This document shows positions 46,159 to 54,787 of a DNA stretch of 64,000 bases, in pieces; position 1 is the stretch's first letter; every line of letters begins with the position of its first letter. Position numbers and translations under genes: made by a program. Under the pieces are notes generated by a model that saw only the letters and a list, made by a program, of their open reading frames with translations, was not told the origin of the DNA and did no database searches. The DNA is from Bacillus sp. (in: firmicutes). GTDB taxonomy: Bacteria; Bacillota; Bacilli; Bacillales; Bacillaceae_J. The stretch covers positions 1 to 64,000 of the forward strand of contig DUSF01000036.1 in NCBI GenBank assembly GCA_012842745.1. The letters are read 5' to 3'.

Positions 46159-46836
46159 ATGTTTTTACTATATTTTGCAATAATCATCCTCATCCCTTTA
46201 TGGGCACAAATGAAGGTGAAAGGTGCATATCGTAAATATTCGCAAATTCCTGCTTCATCGGGAATGACGGGTGCTCAAGTAGCGAGAACAATTTTGGATA
46301 ATAATGGCTTATACCATGTAAGAGTTGAAGAAACTCCGGGTGTACTATCTGATCATTATGATCCTCGAGACAAAACAGTACGCCTATCAACAAGCAATTA
46401 TCACGGAGCCTCTGTTGCAGGTGCAGCTGTTGCGGCCCATGAGGTAGGCCATGCAATTCAAGATGCGCGAGATTACGCGTTTTTAAGGTTCAGACATGCG
46501 TTAGTTCCAGTTGCTAACATCGGTTCGAATCTATCGTGGATTTTAATATTGATAGGAATCTTTGCTCACATCAGTGGACTTTTATTGCTAGGGATTGTTT
46601 GTATGGCGGCGGCCGTACTTTTCCAAATTGTTACCTTACCAGTAGAATTCAATGCTTCAAGTCGAGCTATGGATGAAATCGTAGCCGCAGGTGTAATCCG
46701 CAATGATGAAGAACGAGAAACGCGCAAAGTTTTAAATGCAGCTGCCTTAACATATGTTGCAGCAGCATTAGTAGCTGTGATGGAACTTGTTCGTCTTCTG
46801 TTAGTATATACTGGAATGGCTGGAAGTGATGACTAG
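46159..46836 (+). CDS. YugP-type zinc metallopeptidase
   Basis: A 225-residue membrane protein with the zincin motif HEVGH (His94, Glu95, His98) after one N-terminal span and before two central spans; the third ligand may lie in EFNASSRAMDE. Similar to the Zn-dependent neutral protease 2 (YugP) family; substrate unknown. TATGGAGGAATG precedes ATG 46159. A SigE- or housekeeping promoter is not obvious. Confidence 0.85.
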   Translation: MFLLYFAIIILIPLWAQMKVKGAYRKYSQIPASSGMTGAQVARTILDNNGLYHVRVEETPGVLSDHYDPRDKTVRLSTSNYHGASVAGAAVAAHEVGHAIQDARDYAFLRFRHALVPVANIGSNLSWILILIGIFAHISGLLLLGIVCMAAAVLFQIVTLPVEFNASSRAMDEIVAAGVIRNDEERETRKVLNAAALTYVAAALVAVMELVRLLLVYTGMAGSDD

Positions 46837-46846
46837 TCATTATATT

Positions 46847-46881
46847 AGAAAAGAGGCTGAATTTTCGGCAGCCTCTTTTCT
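46847..46881. terminator. Bidirectional terminator between the metallopeptidase gene and ypjC
   Basis: AGAAAAGAGGCTG (46847-46859) pairs with the CAGCCTCTTTTCT arm (46869-46881). It serves both convergent genes; its right arm overlaps the ypjC stop codon. Confidence 0.88.
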
Positions 46882-47755
46882 ATCTTTCCAAAGGTTTTTT
46901 ATTTTCATCCAACGTAAATCCTTCCCCAAGTACATCGTGAACATCACTAACAGTTACAAACGCATGGGGATCAACATTATTGATGATACTTTTTAGCTTT
47001 ACAATTTCATTGCGTCCCACAACACAATAAAGGACATTCCGTTCCTCGCCAGTAAAGCTTCCCATCCCTTTTAAAACTGTAACGCCCCTACCCATATCCT
47101 CTAAAATTTGCTTGGCAATTTCGGCGTTTTTTACAGAAATAATTGTTGCTCCTTTGGCAGAATAAGCACCTTCTTGCATAAAATCGATGACTTTAGCACC
47201 GACAAAGACGAGAACAAGGGTGTACATTGCTTCGCGATACGATAAATAAAAAATTAAAGATGTAATAATGACGCAAGCATCAAATAAAAACATCGTCTTC
47301 CCCATGCTCCAGCCAATATATTTATTCACTAATCTAGCAATAATATCGACACCGCCTGTCGTCCCTCCGTAACGAAAAATAATGCCTAATCCTGTTCCTA
47401 TGAAAACACCAGCAAAAAGTGCGGCAAGTGTTAAATCGTCATGGAGCGGGATTGAGAAAGGACGATAGCGTTGAAAAACCCATAAAAAGATAGAGACACT
47501 AACCGTCCCAATAATCGTATAAACAAAAGTGTTTTTTCCTAAAAACCTCCAACCAATAAAGAACAATGGAATGTTAAGCACAAGGTTCGTGATTGAAGGG
47601 TCGATTTTAAATAAAAAATATAAAAGCAAGGTGATGCCCGTAAATCCCCCTTCAGCTAAATTATTTTCCATATTAAAATGGACAATGCCAAAGGAAAGGA
47701 TTGCCGCCCCTAACAAAATAAAAAGAATATTTGGTAGCCTTATCGTTAATTTCAT
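46880..47755 (-). CDS. ypjC: YitT/DUF2179 family membrane protein YpjC
   Basis: A 291-residue protein with five or six N-terminal membrane spans (YitT domain) and a C-terminal cytoplasmic DUF2179 domain, about residues 210-285. Function is not known. The start at 47755 (MKLTIRLP) follows GAGGAGGC on the minus strand; the open frame goes further up to 47788. It has its own SigA promoter, convergent with the metallopeptidase gene and divergent from ypjD. Confidence 0.9.
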   Translation of the reverse strand: MKLTIRLPNILFILLGAAILSFGIVHFNMENNLAEGGFTGITLLLYFLFKIDPSITNLVLNIPLFFIGWRFLGKNTFVYTIIGTVSVSIFLWVFQRYRPFSIPLHDDLTLAALFAGVFIGTGLGIIFRYGGTTGGVDIIARLVNKYIGWSMGKTMFLFDACVIITSLIFYLSYREAMYTLVLVFVGAKVIDFMQEGAYSAKGATIISVKNAEIAKQILEDMGRGVTVLKGMGSFTGEERNVLYCVVGRNEIVKLKSIINNVDPHAFVTVSDVHDVLGEGFTLDENKKPLER

Positions 47756-47786
47756 CTCAAAGCCTCCTCGCTTGAAAAACAATATC

Positions 47787-47815
47787 ATTATAGATTAGTT
47801 TGGAAGAAATGTTAA
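47787..47815 (-). promoter_or_regulatory. Sigma-A promoter of ypjC
   Basis: On the minus strand: TTAACA (47815-47810), a 17-base spacer and TATAAT (47792-47787), 31 bases before the ypjC start. Confidence 0.75.
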
Positions 47816-47830
47816 GAATTACTCTAAAGT

Positions 47831-47859
47831 TTGTCAAAATGCTTAATTTTGGCTAACAT
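47831..47859 (+). promoter_or_regulatory. Sigma-A promoter of the ypjD-dapB-bshA-cca-birA unit
   Basis: TTGTCA (47831-47836), a 17-base spacer and TAACAT (47854-47859), 36 bases before ypjD. Confidence 0.65.
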
Positions 47860-47895
47860 AAAAAAGTAGCTAAGTCAAAACGAGGTGAGAAGTAT

Positions 47896-48222
47896 TTGAA
47901 GCAAAAAACAATGGAAGAAATGCAAAAGGAAGTCAATCAATACATAAGCCAATTTAAAGAAGGCTATTTTAGTCCGTTGGCGATGTTGGCACGGATGACG
48001 GAAGAATTAGGGGAGCTTGCCCGAGAAATAAATCATTATTATGGCGAAAAACCGAAAAAAACAGATGAAGAAGAGAAAACAGTTGAACAAGAACTTGGCG
48101 ACCTACTATTTGTGCTAATTTGTTTTGCCAACTCGTTAGAGATTAGTTTAGAGGAATCGTTTGATTTAGTGATGAATAAATTTAATACACGTGATAAAGA
48201 TCGCTGGACGAGGAAGGAATAG
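47896..48222 (+). CDS. ypjD: MazG-like nucleotide pyrophosphohydrolase YpjD
   Basis: A 108-residue all-helical protein of the MazG superfamily, expected to hydrolyse nucleoside triphosphates to monophosphates and pyrophosphate. The metal-binding EELGELARE and the downstream EQELGDLLFVL helices supply the Glu/Asp ligands. TTG 47896 follows GAGGTGAGAAG. First gene of a dense operon; dapB starts 11 bases later. Confidence 0.9.
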   Translation: MKQKTMEEMQKEVNQYISQFKEGYFSPLAMLARMTEELGELAREINHYYGEKPKKTDEEEKTVEQELGDLLFVLICFANSLEISLEESFDLVMNKFNTRDKDRWTRKE

Positions 48223-48233
48223 GAGGATAAATA

Positions 48234-49034
48234 ATGGGAAAAATTAAAATTATTTTGGCAGGGCCACGTGGGAAGATGGGTACAGAGGCTTTAAAGTTAA
48301 TCAAAGAAACAGAACATTTTGAACTAGTAGCGGCGATAGATCGAAAAAATGGTGGGAAGCTTATTTCTAGCATTGAAGGTTTACCAGCAATGGATGCTCC
48401 TATTTATGAAGATGCTGAACAATGTTTTAAAGAAAGAACAGCTGATGTTCTTCTTGATTTAACAACACCGGAAATCGGCAGAAAGCATACAGAAGCTGCT
48501 CTGAAATATGCAATCCGCCCAGTTGTTGGTACAACCGGATTTAATGAACAGGAATTAAAGGACTTGGCAAAAACAGCAGAAGAAAAAGGGATCGGCGTGA
48601 TCATTGCGCCAAATTTCGCAATTGGTGCGGTATTAATGATGAAATTTGCACAAATGGCCGCAAAGTATTTTCCAGATGTTGAAATTATTGAACAGCATCA
48701 TGACCAAAAGCTTGACGCTCCTTCAGGGACTGCGATTAAAACAGCTGAACTAATTTCTCGCGTTCGCACAGAAAAGCAGCAAGGACATCCAAATGAAAAA
48801 GAGACAATTCAAGGTGCTCGTGGTGCTAATTTCAATGGCATGCGCATTCATAGTGTCCGCCTTCCTGGTTTAGTTGCCCATCAAGAGGTTTTATTCGGAG
48901 GAAATGGTCAACTATTAACAATTCGCCACGATTCATTGCATCGTTCTTCTTTTATGTCTGGTGTGAAATTAGCGATTGACACAGTCATGAAAATTGATAT
49001 TTTAGTATATGGTCTTGAAAATATTATTGAGTAA
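48234..49034 (+). CDS. dapB: 4-hydroxy-tetrahydrodipicolinate reductase
   Basis: NAD(P)H-dependent step to tetrahydrodipicolinate in lysine, peptidoglycan and spore dipicolinate supply. GPRGKMG at 10-16, GTTGFN, and [15 protein letters not shown] with catalytic His and Lys. Length 266. RBS AGGAGG. In B. subtilis mgsA and bshB1 follow; here bshA follows after only 21 bases. Confidence 0.96.
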   Translation: MGKIKIILAGPRGKMGTEALKLIKETEHFELVAAIDRKNGGKLISSIEGLPAMDAPIYEDAEQCFKERTADVLLDLTTPEIGRKHTEAALKYAIRPVVGTTGFNEQELKDLAKTAEEKGIGVIIAPNFAIGAVLMMKFAQMAAKYFPDVEIIEQHHDQKLDAPSGTAIKTAELISRVRTEKQQGHPNEKETIQGARGANFNGMRIHSVRLPGLVAHQEVLFGGNGQLLTIRHDSLHRSSFMSGVKLAIDTVMKIDILVYGLENIIE

Positions 49035-49055
49035 CACTTGTAAAAGAGGTTTGTG

Positions 49056-50228
49056 ATGAAATTAAAAATTGGTATTACATGTTATCCATCGGTTGGCGGG
49101 TCAGGTGTCGTTGCTACAGAGCTTGGAATGCTGTTAGCGGAAAAGGGGCATGAGATACATTTTATTACATCAAGTGTTCCTTTTCGTTTAAATAAATGGT
49201 ATCCCAATTTATATTTTCATGAAGTCGATGTGAATCAATATTCTGTTTTTAAGTACCCACCTTATGATCTGTCATTAGCAAGTAAAATGGCAGAGGTCGC
49301 AAGGCGGGAGGATTTAGATTTGCTGCATGTTCATTATGCAATTCCCCATGCGATTAGCGCTTATTTGGCAAAACAAATGATTGGTGGAGAAAAACTGAAA
49401 ATCATTACTACCTTACATGGGACAGATATCACGGTTTTAGGGCATGATCCATCATTGCAAGAGCTCATTCGTTTCGGAATTGAACAGTCAGACATTGTCA
49501 CCGCCGTATCGAAAAATCTTGTTGAGGAAACATACCGGTTAGTGGAAACGAATAAAGAAATCGAAACGGTTTATAATTTCGTCGATGAGCGCGTTTATTA
49601 TCGTCGTGAACGCTCATATTTAAAACATCAATTTGGGATTAATGCCGATGAAAAAGTGATAATCCATATTTCTAATTTTAGACATGTAAAACGAGTTCCT
49701 GATGTGATTGAGGCATTTGCGCGCATTGAAAAAGTAATCAAAGCAAAGCTTTTGTTAGTTGGCGATGGGCCCGAGTCTACTGTTGTTTCTAGAATGGTAA
49801 GGGAAAAAGGATTACAAGAGCGTGTCCTTTTTCTTGGCAAGCAGGAAAATATAGAAGAGGTTTTATCAATTAGTGACTTAATGCTGCTCCTTTCGGAAAA
49901 AGAAAGCTTTGGACTCACGCTTTTAGAAGCGATGGCATGCCAAGTCCCATGCATCGGCACGAATATCGGTGGAATTCCGGAGGTTATAGAAGATGGTGCA
50001 ACCGGTTATATTTGTGAATTAGGAGATGTAGCGGCCGTTGCCGAAAAAGCAATCATGCTCTTAACGAATGAAGAGTTATATAAGAAAATAAGTCATCAAG
50101 CTTTTATACGAACGAAGGAAATTTTCCATTCACGTAAAATTGTTGAACAATATGAACAACTATATTATAAAATGGTATGCTTGACTGAAAAGAAAAGCGA
50201 GGAACATTTATGGAAGGACCGTTTATAA
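49056..50228 (+). CDS. bshA: Bacillithiol glycosyltransferase BshA
   Basis: GT-B (GT4) retaining glycosyltransferase that joins N-acetylglucosamine from UDP-GlcNAc to L-malate, first step of bacillithiol synthesis. The N-terminus [18 protein letters not shown], the HVHYAIPHA segment and [15 protein letters not shown] near 285 are family-typical. Length 390. Overlaps cca by 19 bases. The deacetylase bshB1 is not next to it, unlike in B. subtilis. Confidence 0.94.
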   Translation: MKLKIGITCYPSVGGSGVVATELGMLLAEKGHEIHFITSSVPFRLNKWYPNLYFHEVDVNQYSVFKYPPYDLSLASKMAEVARREDLDLLHVHYAIPHAISAYLAKQMIGGEKLKIITTLHGTDITVLGHDPSLQELIRFGIEQSDIVTAVSKNLVEETYRLVETNKEIETVYNFVDERVYYRRERSYLKHQFGINADEKVIIHISNFRHVKRVPDVIEAFARIEKVIKAKLLLVGDGPESTVVSRMVREKGLQERVLFLGKQENIEEVLSISDLMLLLSEKESFGLTLLEAMACQVPCIGTNIGGIPEVIEDGATGYICELGDVAAVAEKAIMLLTNEELYKKISHQAFIRTKEIFHSRKIVEQYEQLYYKMVCLTEKKSEEHLWKDRL

Positions 50229-51424
50229 AAGCAAAAGCAATCATTGAAAAATTGAATGAGGCTGGATATGAAGCATACTTTGTCGGCGGTTCTGTCCGTG
50301 ACTTTTTGTTAAATCGTCCTATTGACGATGTCGATATTGCTACATCAGCTCTACCGGAAGAGGTTGAAGCGTTATTTCCTAAAACAATACCGGTTGGACT
50401 CAAGCATGGCACTGTTGTCGTAATCCATGAAGATGAATGCTATGAAGTGACAACATTCCGAGTCGATGGAGACTATCAAGATTTCAGACGACCTTCGAAG
50501 GTTGAATTTGTTTCTTCGCTTGAAGCCGATTTGCGGCGGCGCGATTTTACGATCAATGCCATCGCTATGAACTATCAAGGCAGCATTATTGATCCTTTAA
50601 GAGGGGAAAAAGATTTACATAATAAATATATTCAAACGGTTGGCGATGCAGATGAAAGATTATTGGAAGACCCGCTAAGAATGATGCGGGCCTGCCGCTT
50701 CGTAAGCCAATTGAATTTTGAACTAAGTGAAGATACAAAAAAGTCTATCAAAAAAAATGCAAGCTACTTATCAAAAATATCAGTGGAACGAATTTTAATA
50801 GAATTTGAAAAACTGTTAACAGGAAAAGCGATAAAAAAAGCTGTAAAGCTTATCATTGAGCTTGGGCTTTATCAATATTTGCCACAGCTATCAAATAAAG
50901 AAAAGGAACTTCATCTTTTTGCTGAGGTTTGTTCGAATAAAGTACTTAATCTTGACGAAATGTGGACATTATTACTAGTAATATTAAAAGTGGAAAACAT
51001 TGACGGCTTTTTTAAACAATGGAAAAATTCAAATGAACGAATGAAAGCGTGCCAGCGCTTATTAAATGCACATGAACAATTGCAAAAAAGCGCCGCGCTT
51101 TCTGCCTACGACGTCTATACATATAGTTTTGAAGTTTTAAAATCGAGCATCAAGCTTTATTGTATAGTAGAAAACAAACAATCTGAAATGATGTTGTCAG
51201 AATTACAGGAAATCTATGATAAGCTTCCAATTTTATCAAGAAAACAGTTAGCAATTACAGGCAATGATTTGATGACCATTTTTAATAAACGTGGTGGCCC
51301 GTGGCTCTCGAAAACGATTGAAATGGTTGAAAGAGCTGTCGTAAATGGAACAGTAGTAAACAATAAGGCTGATATAAAGGAGTGGCTTCTTACATGCAAT
51401 CCCCAATTAGAAAACAATTATTAA
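50210..51424 (+). CDS. cca: CCA-adding tRNA nucleotidyltransferase
   Basis: Class II nucleotidyltransferase that adds or repairs the 3' CCA of tRNAs. [22 protein letters not shown] holds the GGSXRD and DXD motifs near 24-44; [10 protein letters not shown] and [12 protein letters not shown] follow. Length 404 as usual. ATG 50210 lies inside the 3' end of bshA. Confidence 0.95.
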   Translation: MEGPFIKAKAIIEKLNEAGYEAYFVGGSVRDFLLNRPIDDVDIATSALPEEVEALFPKTIPVGLKHGTVVVIHEDECYEVTTFRVDGDYQDFRRPSKVEFVSSLEADLRRRDFTINAIAMNYQGSIIDPLRGEKDLHNKYIQTVGDADERLLEDPLRMMRACRFVSQLNFELSEDTKKSIKKNASYLSKISVERILIEFEKLLTGKAIKKAVKLIIELGLYQYLPQLSNKEKELHLFAEVCSNKVLNLDEMWTLLLVILKVENIDGFFKQWKNSNERMKACQRLLNAHEQLQKSAALSAYDVYTYSFEVLKSSIKLYCIVENKQSEMMLSELQEIYDKLPILSRKQLAITGNDLMTIFNKRGGPWLSKTIEMVERAVVNGTVVNNKADIKEWLLTCNPQLENNY

Positions 51425-52374
51425 CATTATTTGCAGAGCATGATGGAGAATTTTTATCGGGACAAATGATTAGTGAGAAGCTTGGTTGTTCAAGAACGGC
51501 TGTTTGGAAACATATTGAGGATTTGCGCAAAGATGGTTTTGAGTTAGAAGCTGTACAGCGAAAAGGCTATCGAATAATCAAAACGCCAGATAAAATAAGC
51601 GGCAATGAAATTCAGCTTGGTTTACAAACGAAATTCATTGGTCGAGAAGTGCACTATAAAGAATCCGTTACCTCGACCCAAAAGATTGCCCACAAGCTTG
51701 CCTATGAAGGCGTGCCTGAAGGGACGATTGTTGTAGCCGAAGAACAGATTACAGGCCGAGGTCGATTGGACCGCTCGTGGTTTTCACCGAAATATGCCGG
51801 TATTTGGGTTAGCGTCATTTTAAGGCCGACGATTCCTCCACAACAAGCACCACAGCTTACTCTTTTAGCGGCAGTAGGGGTGGTAAGAGGGATTGAAGCT
51901 GCTACTGGGCTACAATGTGGAATAAAATGGCCTAATGATATATTAATTAATGGCAAAAAGGTCGTCGGAATATTAACTGAACTACAGGCTGAAACAGATC
52001 GAATTAATGCGGTCATTATCGGGATTGGTATTAATGTCAACCAAGAACCTCAGCATTATCCAGAAGATTTAAAAGACAAAGCCACCTCTCTTGCGATTGA
52101 ATCTGGGAAAAAATTAAATCGTGCTGAGATTTTGCAAGCTATCGTAAAGGAAATAGAAGACTTGTATTGCGATTACATAGAGCATGGCTTTCAAGTTGTA
52201 CAACTATTATGGGAAAGCTATGCTGTTAGTATTGGAAAACAAATAATTGCTAGAACATTAACAGAGACAATTGTTGGCAAAGCTTTAGGTATTACTAGTG
52301 ACGGTGTATTATTATTAGAAGATGCTAATAAACAGATTCATCATATTTATTCAGCTGATATTGAAATTAATTAA
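51394..52374 (+). CDS. birA: Biotin--protein ligase and biotin operon repressor
   Basis: Bifunctional: N-terminal winged helix (about 1-60, SEKLGCSRTAVWKHIEDLR) and C-terminal ligase with the biotinyl-AMP loop GRGRLDRSW and KWPNDI. Length 326. It charges acetyl-CoA and pyruvate carboxylases with biotin and represses bio genes. ATG 51394 overlaps the end of cca and lies 11 bases from AAAGGAG. Confidence 0.95.
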   Translation: MQSPIRKQLLTLFAEHDGEFLSGQMISEKLGCSRTAVWKHIEDLRKDGFELEAVQRKGYRIIKTPDKISGNEIQLGLQTKFIGREVHYKESVTSTQKIAHKLAYEGVPEGTIVVAEEQITGRGRLDRSWFSPKYAGIWVSVILRPTIPPQQAPQLTLLAAVGVVRGIEAATGLQCGIKWPNDILINGKKVVGILTELQAETDRINAVIIGIGINVNQEPQHYPEDLKDKATSLAIESGKKLNRAEILQAIVKEIEDLYCDYIEHGFQVVQLLWESYAVSIGKQIIARTLTETIVGKALGITSDGVLLLEDANKQIHHIYSADIEIN

Positions 52375-52419
52375 ATATTCAAACTAATAAAATTTTCTCT
52401 CCCATTTTGGCTGAATGTC

Positions 52420-52428
52420 TGATATACT
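52420..52428 (+). promoter_or_regulatory. Extended -10 promoter of the panBCD leader
   Basis: TGATATACT has TGn plus TATACT (52423-52428). The -35 region is poor. The structured leader begins about ten bases downstream. Confidence 0.5.
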
Positions 52429-52436
52429 ACAAACGT

Positions 52437-52586
52437 TGGGTAGTATCCATGAAGGAACTGCACCACAAATGTTTTATTAGCATAATTACTAAAGTGAATA
52501 CTGCCTTGATCCGATTTGCGGACTAGGACAGGGGATGAATAAACCAACATAGTTCTAACCTGTCTTTCCGTTTGGAAAGATTTTTT
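52437..52586 (+). promoter_or_regulatory. Structured panB leader, candidate pan RNA motif with terminator
   Basis: Two similar stem-loops with bulged A: the first at 52437-52465 (TGG/CCA, GTAGT/ACTGC, CC/GG), the second at 52501-52531 (CTG/CAG, CCT/AGG, TCC/GGA). A terminator follows: TCTTTCC (52563-52569), GTTT, GGAAAGA (52574-52580), six T. GACAGG (52527-52532) of the second stem can instead pair with CCTGTC (52559-52564), which overlaps the terminator arm, so a switch is possible. Confidence 0.65.
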
Positions 52587-52643
52587 AATTAGGTTGAAAG
52601 CTTGGTTGTCATTCCCTCTATCTTAATTTATTGGAGGGAAAAT

Positions 52644-53477
52644 ATGAAAACTACAACAGATTTTCAAAAAATGAAGGCCAATGATGAGCCGATTGTGATG
52701 TTAACAGCGTATGATTATCCGTCAGCAAGGCTTGCCGAAGAAGCTCAAGTTGATATGATATTAGTCGGTGATTCACTAGGGATGGTGGTCCTCGGCTATG
52801 ATTCAACAATCCCAGTTACTGTCGATGATATGGTTCATCATACAAAAGCGGTTTGTCGTGGTGCAAAAGATACGTTTATCGTAACTGATATGCCTTTTAT
52901 GAGTTACCATTCATCGCTTGAAGATACAATGAATAACGCGAGAAGACTAATGCAAGATGGTGGAGCACATGCCTTGAAGGTAGAAGGAGCAGGAGATGTT
53001 TGCTTTACTATTTCCCAGTTAACCGCTGCAGGGGTGCCGGTCGTTGCCCACCTTGGATTGACGCCGCAATCTGTTGGTGTATTAGGTGGATATAAAGTAC
53101 AAGGCAAGGATAGCGAGACGGCTAAAAAGCTGTTGGAAGATGCCAAAGCTGTTGAAAAAGCAGGGGCAATGATGCTTGTCTTAGAATGTGTTCCAAAACA
53201 ACTCGCTGAAATCATTACCTCTCAAGCTTCAATACCAACAATTGGGATTGGTGCTGGCAATAAAACAGATGGACAAGTCCTTGTGTACCATGATGTCATT
53301 CAAAATGGTTTTGGTCATGTCCCTAAATTTGTTAAACACTTCGCAAATGTGAATGATTCTATTCAAAAAGCGATTAGCCAATATAGAAATGAAGTAAAAA
53401 CACGTGAATTTCCAAATGAAAACCAATCGTTTACGATGAAAGAAGAACAGCTTACGTCTTTATACGGAGGAAAATGA
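52644..53477 (+). CDS. panB: 3-methyl-2-oxobutanoate hydroxymethyltransferase
   Basis: First step to pantoate: adds a hydroxymethyl group from methylene-tetrahydrofolate to ketoisovalerate. [27 protein letters not shown] and KVEGAGD are typical. Length 277. ATG 52644 follows TTGGAGGGAA. Stop overlaps the panC start (ATGA), so panB and panC are coupled. Confidence 0.96.
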   Translation: MKTTTDFQKMKANDEPIVMLTAYDYPSARLAEEAQVDMILVGDSLGMVVLGYDSTIPVTVDDMVHHTKAVCRGAKDTFIVTDMPFMSYHSSLEDTMNNARRLMQDGGAHALKVEGAGDVCFTISQLTAAGVPVVAHLGLTPQSVGVLGGYKVQGKDSETAKKLLEDAKAVEKAGAMMLVLECVPKQLAEIITSQASIPTIGIGAGNKTDGQVLVYHDVIQNGFGHVPKFVKHFANVNDSIQKAISQYRNEVKTREFPNENQSFTMKEEQLTSLYGGK

Positions 53478-54325
53478 GAATGCAAATTATTAGTTCGATT
53501 AAACAAATGCAAGCGTTAATGAAACAACTCCGACGAGAAGGAAAGACGATTGGTTATGTGCCAACGATGGGCTATCTCCATGAAGGTCATTTGACATTAA
53601 TGAACGAAGCAAAAAGGAAAAATGATAAAGTAATCATCAGCATTTTTGTAAATCCATTACAATTTGGACCTAATGAAGATTTTGATGCCTATCCGCGCAA
53701 TATTGAGCGCGATGAAGCATTAGCAAAAGAAGCTGGGGTAGACGTTATTTTTTATCCTGATGTGAAAGAAATGTATCCTACAGAACTTTCAACTTCGATA
53801 CATGTAAAAAAGAGAGTCAATGTTCTGTGCGGAAAATCAAGAGAAGGCCATTTCGATGGTGTGGCGACTGTTTTAATGAAGCTATTTAATATTGTTATGC
53901 CAGACCGCGCTTATTTCGGAATGAAGGACGCCCAACAAGTGGCAGTTGTTGACGGATTAATCAACGATTATAATATTCCTGTTGAGCTTATTCCAGTTCC
54001 GACTGTACGAGAGGAAGATGGACTGGCTAAAAGCTCACGCAATGTCTATTTAAATGACGAAGAGCGAAAAGAAGCGCCAGTACTTTATGAGAGTTTACAA
54101 AAAGCTGTACAAAAAATTCATGATGGCGATAAAAATATAGAAGAAATCAAAGCTTTTGTAAGAAACGAAATCGATGAAAAAACTTCCGGCGCTATAGATT
54201 ATGTCGAAGTTTTATCTTATCCAGAGCTAGAGGAGATTAACGAAGCTAATGGTGAGATGATTATTGCGCTTGCTGTGAAATTTAGTAAAGCACGCTTAAT
54301 AGATAATGTTACATTTACAATCTAG
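53474..54325 (+). CDS. panC: Pantothenate synthetase
   Basis: ATP-dependent joining of pantoate and beta-alanine. Nucleotidyltransferase motifs [13 protein letters not shown] (HIGH-like) near 29-41 and the KSSRN signature near 186 are intact. Length 283 from ATG 53474, or 281 from ATG 53480, which is better spaced from GGAGG. Confidence 0.96.
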   Translation: MRMQIISSIKQMQALMKQLRREGKTIGYVPTMGYLHEGHLTLMNEAKRKNDKVIISIFVNPLQFGPNEDFDAYPRNIERDEALAKEAGVDVIFYPDVKEMYPTELSTSIHVKKRVNVLCGKSREGHFDGVATVLMKLFNIVMPDRAYFGMKDAQQVAVVDGLINDYNIPVELIPVPTVREEDGLAKSSRNVYLNDEERKEAPVLYESLQKAVQKIHDGDKNIEEIKAFVRNEIDEKTSGAIDYVEVLSYPELEEINEANGEMIIALAVKFSKARLIDNVTFTI

Positions 54326-54338
54326 GGGGGGAAAAACT

Positions 54339-54725
54339 TTGTTTAGAACTTTAATGAATGCAAAAATCCATCGTGCACGGGTGACAGAAGCGAATTTAAA
54401 CTATGTTGGAAGTGTGACGATTGATGAAGATCTTTTAGATACGGTTGGGATTTGTGCAAATGAAAAGGTTGCCATCGTGAATAACAACAATGGCGCAAGA
54501 CTTGAAACATATGTCATCCCAGGGCCCCGCGGCAGTGGTGTCATTTGTTTAAATGGCGCTGCCGCCCGCCTTGTCCAACCTGATGATATCGTTATTATCA
54601 TTTCTTACGTATTAGTACCAGAAGATAAAATTGCTGACCATAAACCAAAGGTTGCGATTATGGATGAGAAAGATAATTCAATTAAACAATTGCTGCATGC
54701 AGAACCTGCGTCAACTATATTATAA
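54339..54725 (+). CDS. panD: Aspartate 1-decarboxylase proenzyme
   Basis: Makes beta-alanine for pantothenate. Pyruvoyl enzyme: the chain cleaves itself between Gly24 and Ser25 in YVGSVTID. Length 128. TTG 54339 follows a run of six G (54325-54330). Last gene of panBCD; a terminator follows. Confidence 0.95.
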   Translation: MFRTLMNAKIHRARVTEANLNYVGSVTIDEDLLDTVGICANEKVAIVNNNNGARLETYVIPGPRGSGVICLNGAAARLVQPDDIVIIISYVLVPEDKIADHKPKVAIMDEKDNSIKQLLHAEPASTIL

Positions 54726-54744
54726 TAGAATAGTTACAAATGAT

Positions 54745-54775
54745 GGCTTTCGCGTTATTTGGCGAAAGCCTTTTT
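54745..54775 (+). terminator. Intrinsic terminator after panD
   Basis: GGCTTTCGC (54745-54753) pairs with GCGAAAGCC (54762-54770), then five T. It lies in an open frame upstream of dinG and shows that the longer dinG start is not real. Confidence 0.88.
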
Positions 54776-54787
54776 GAGGTGTTTACA

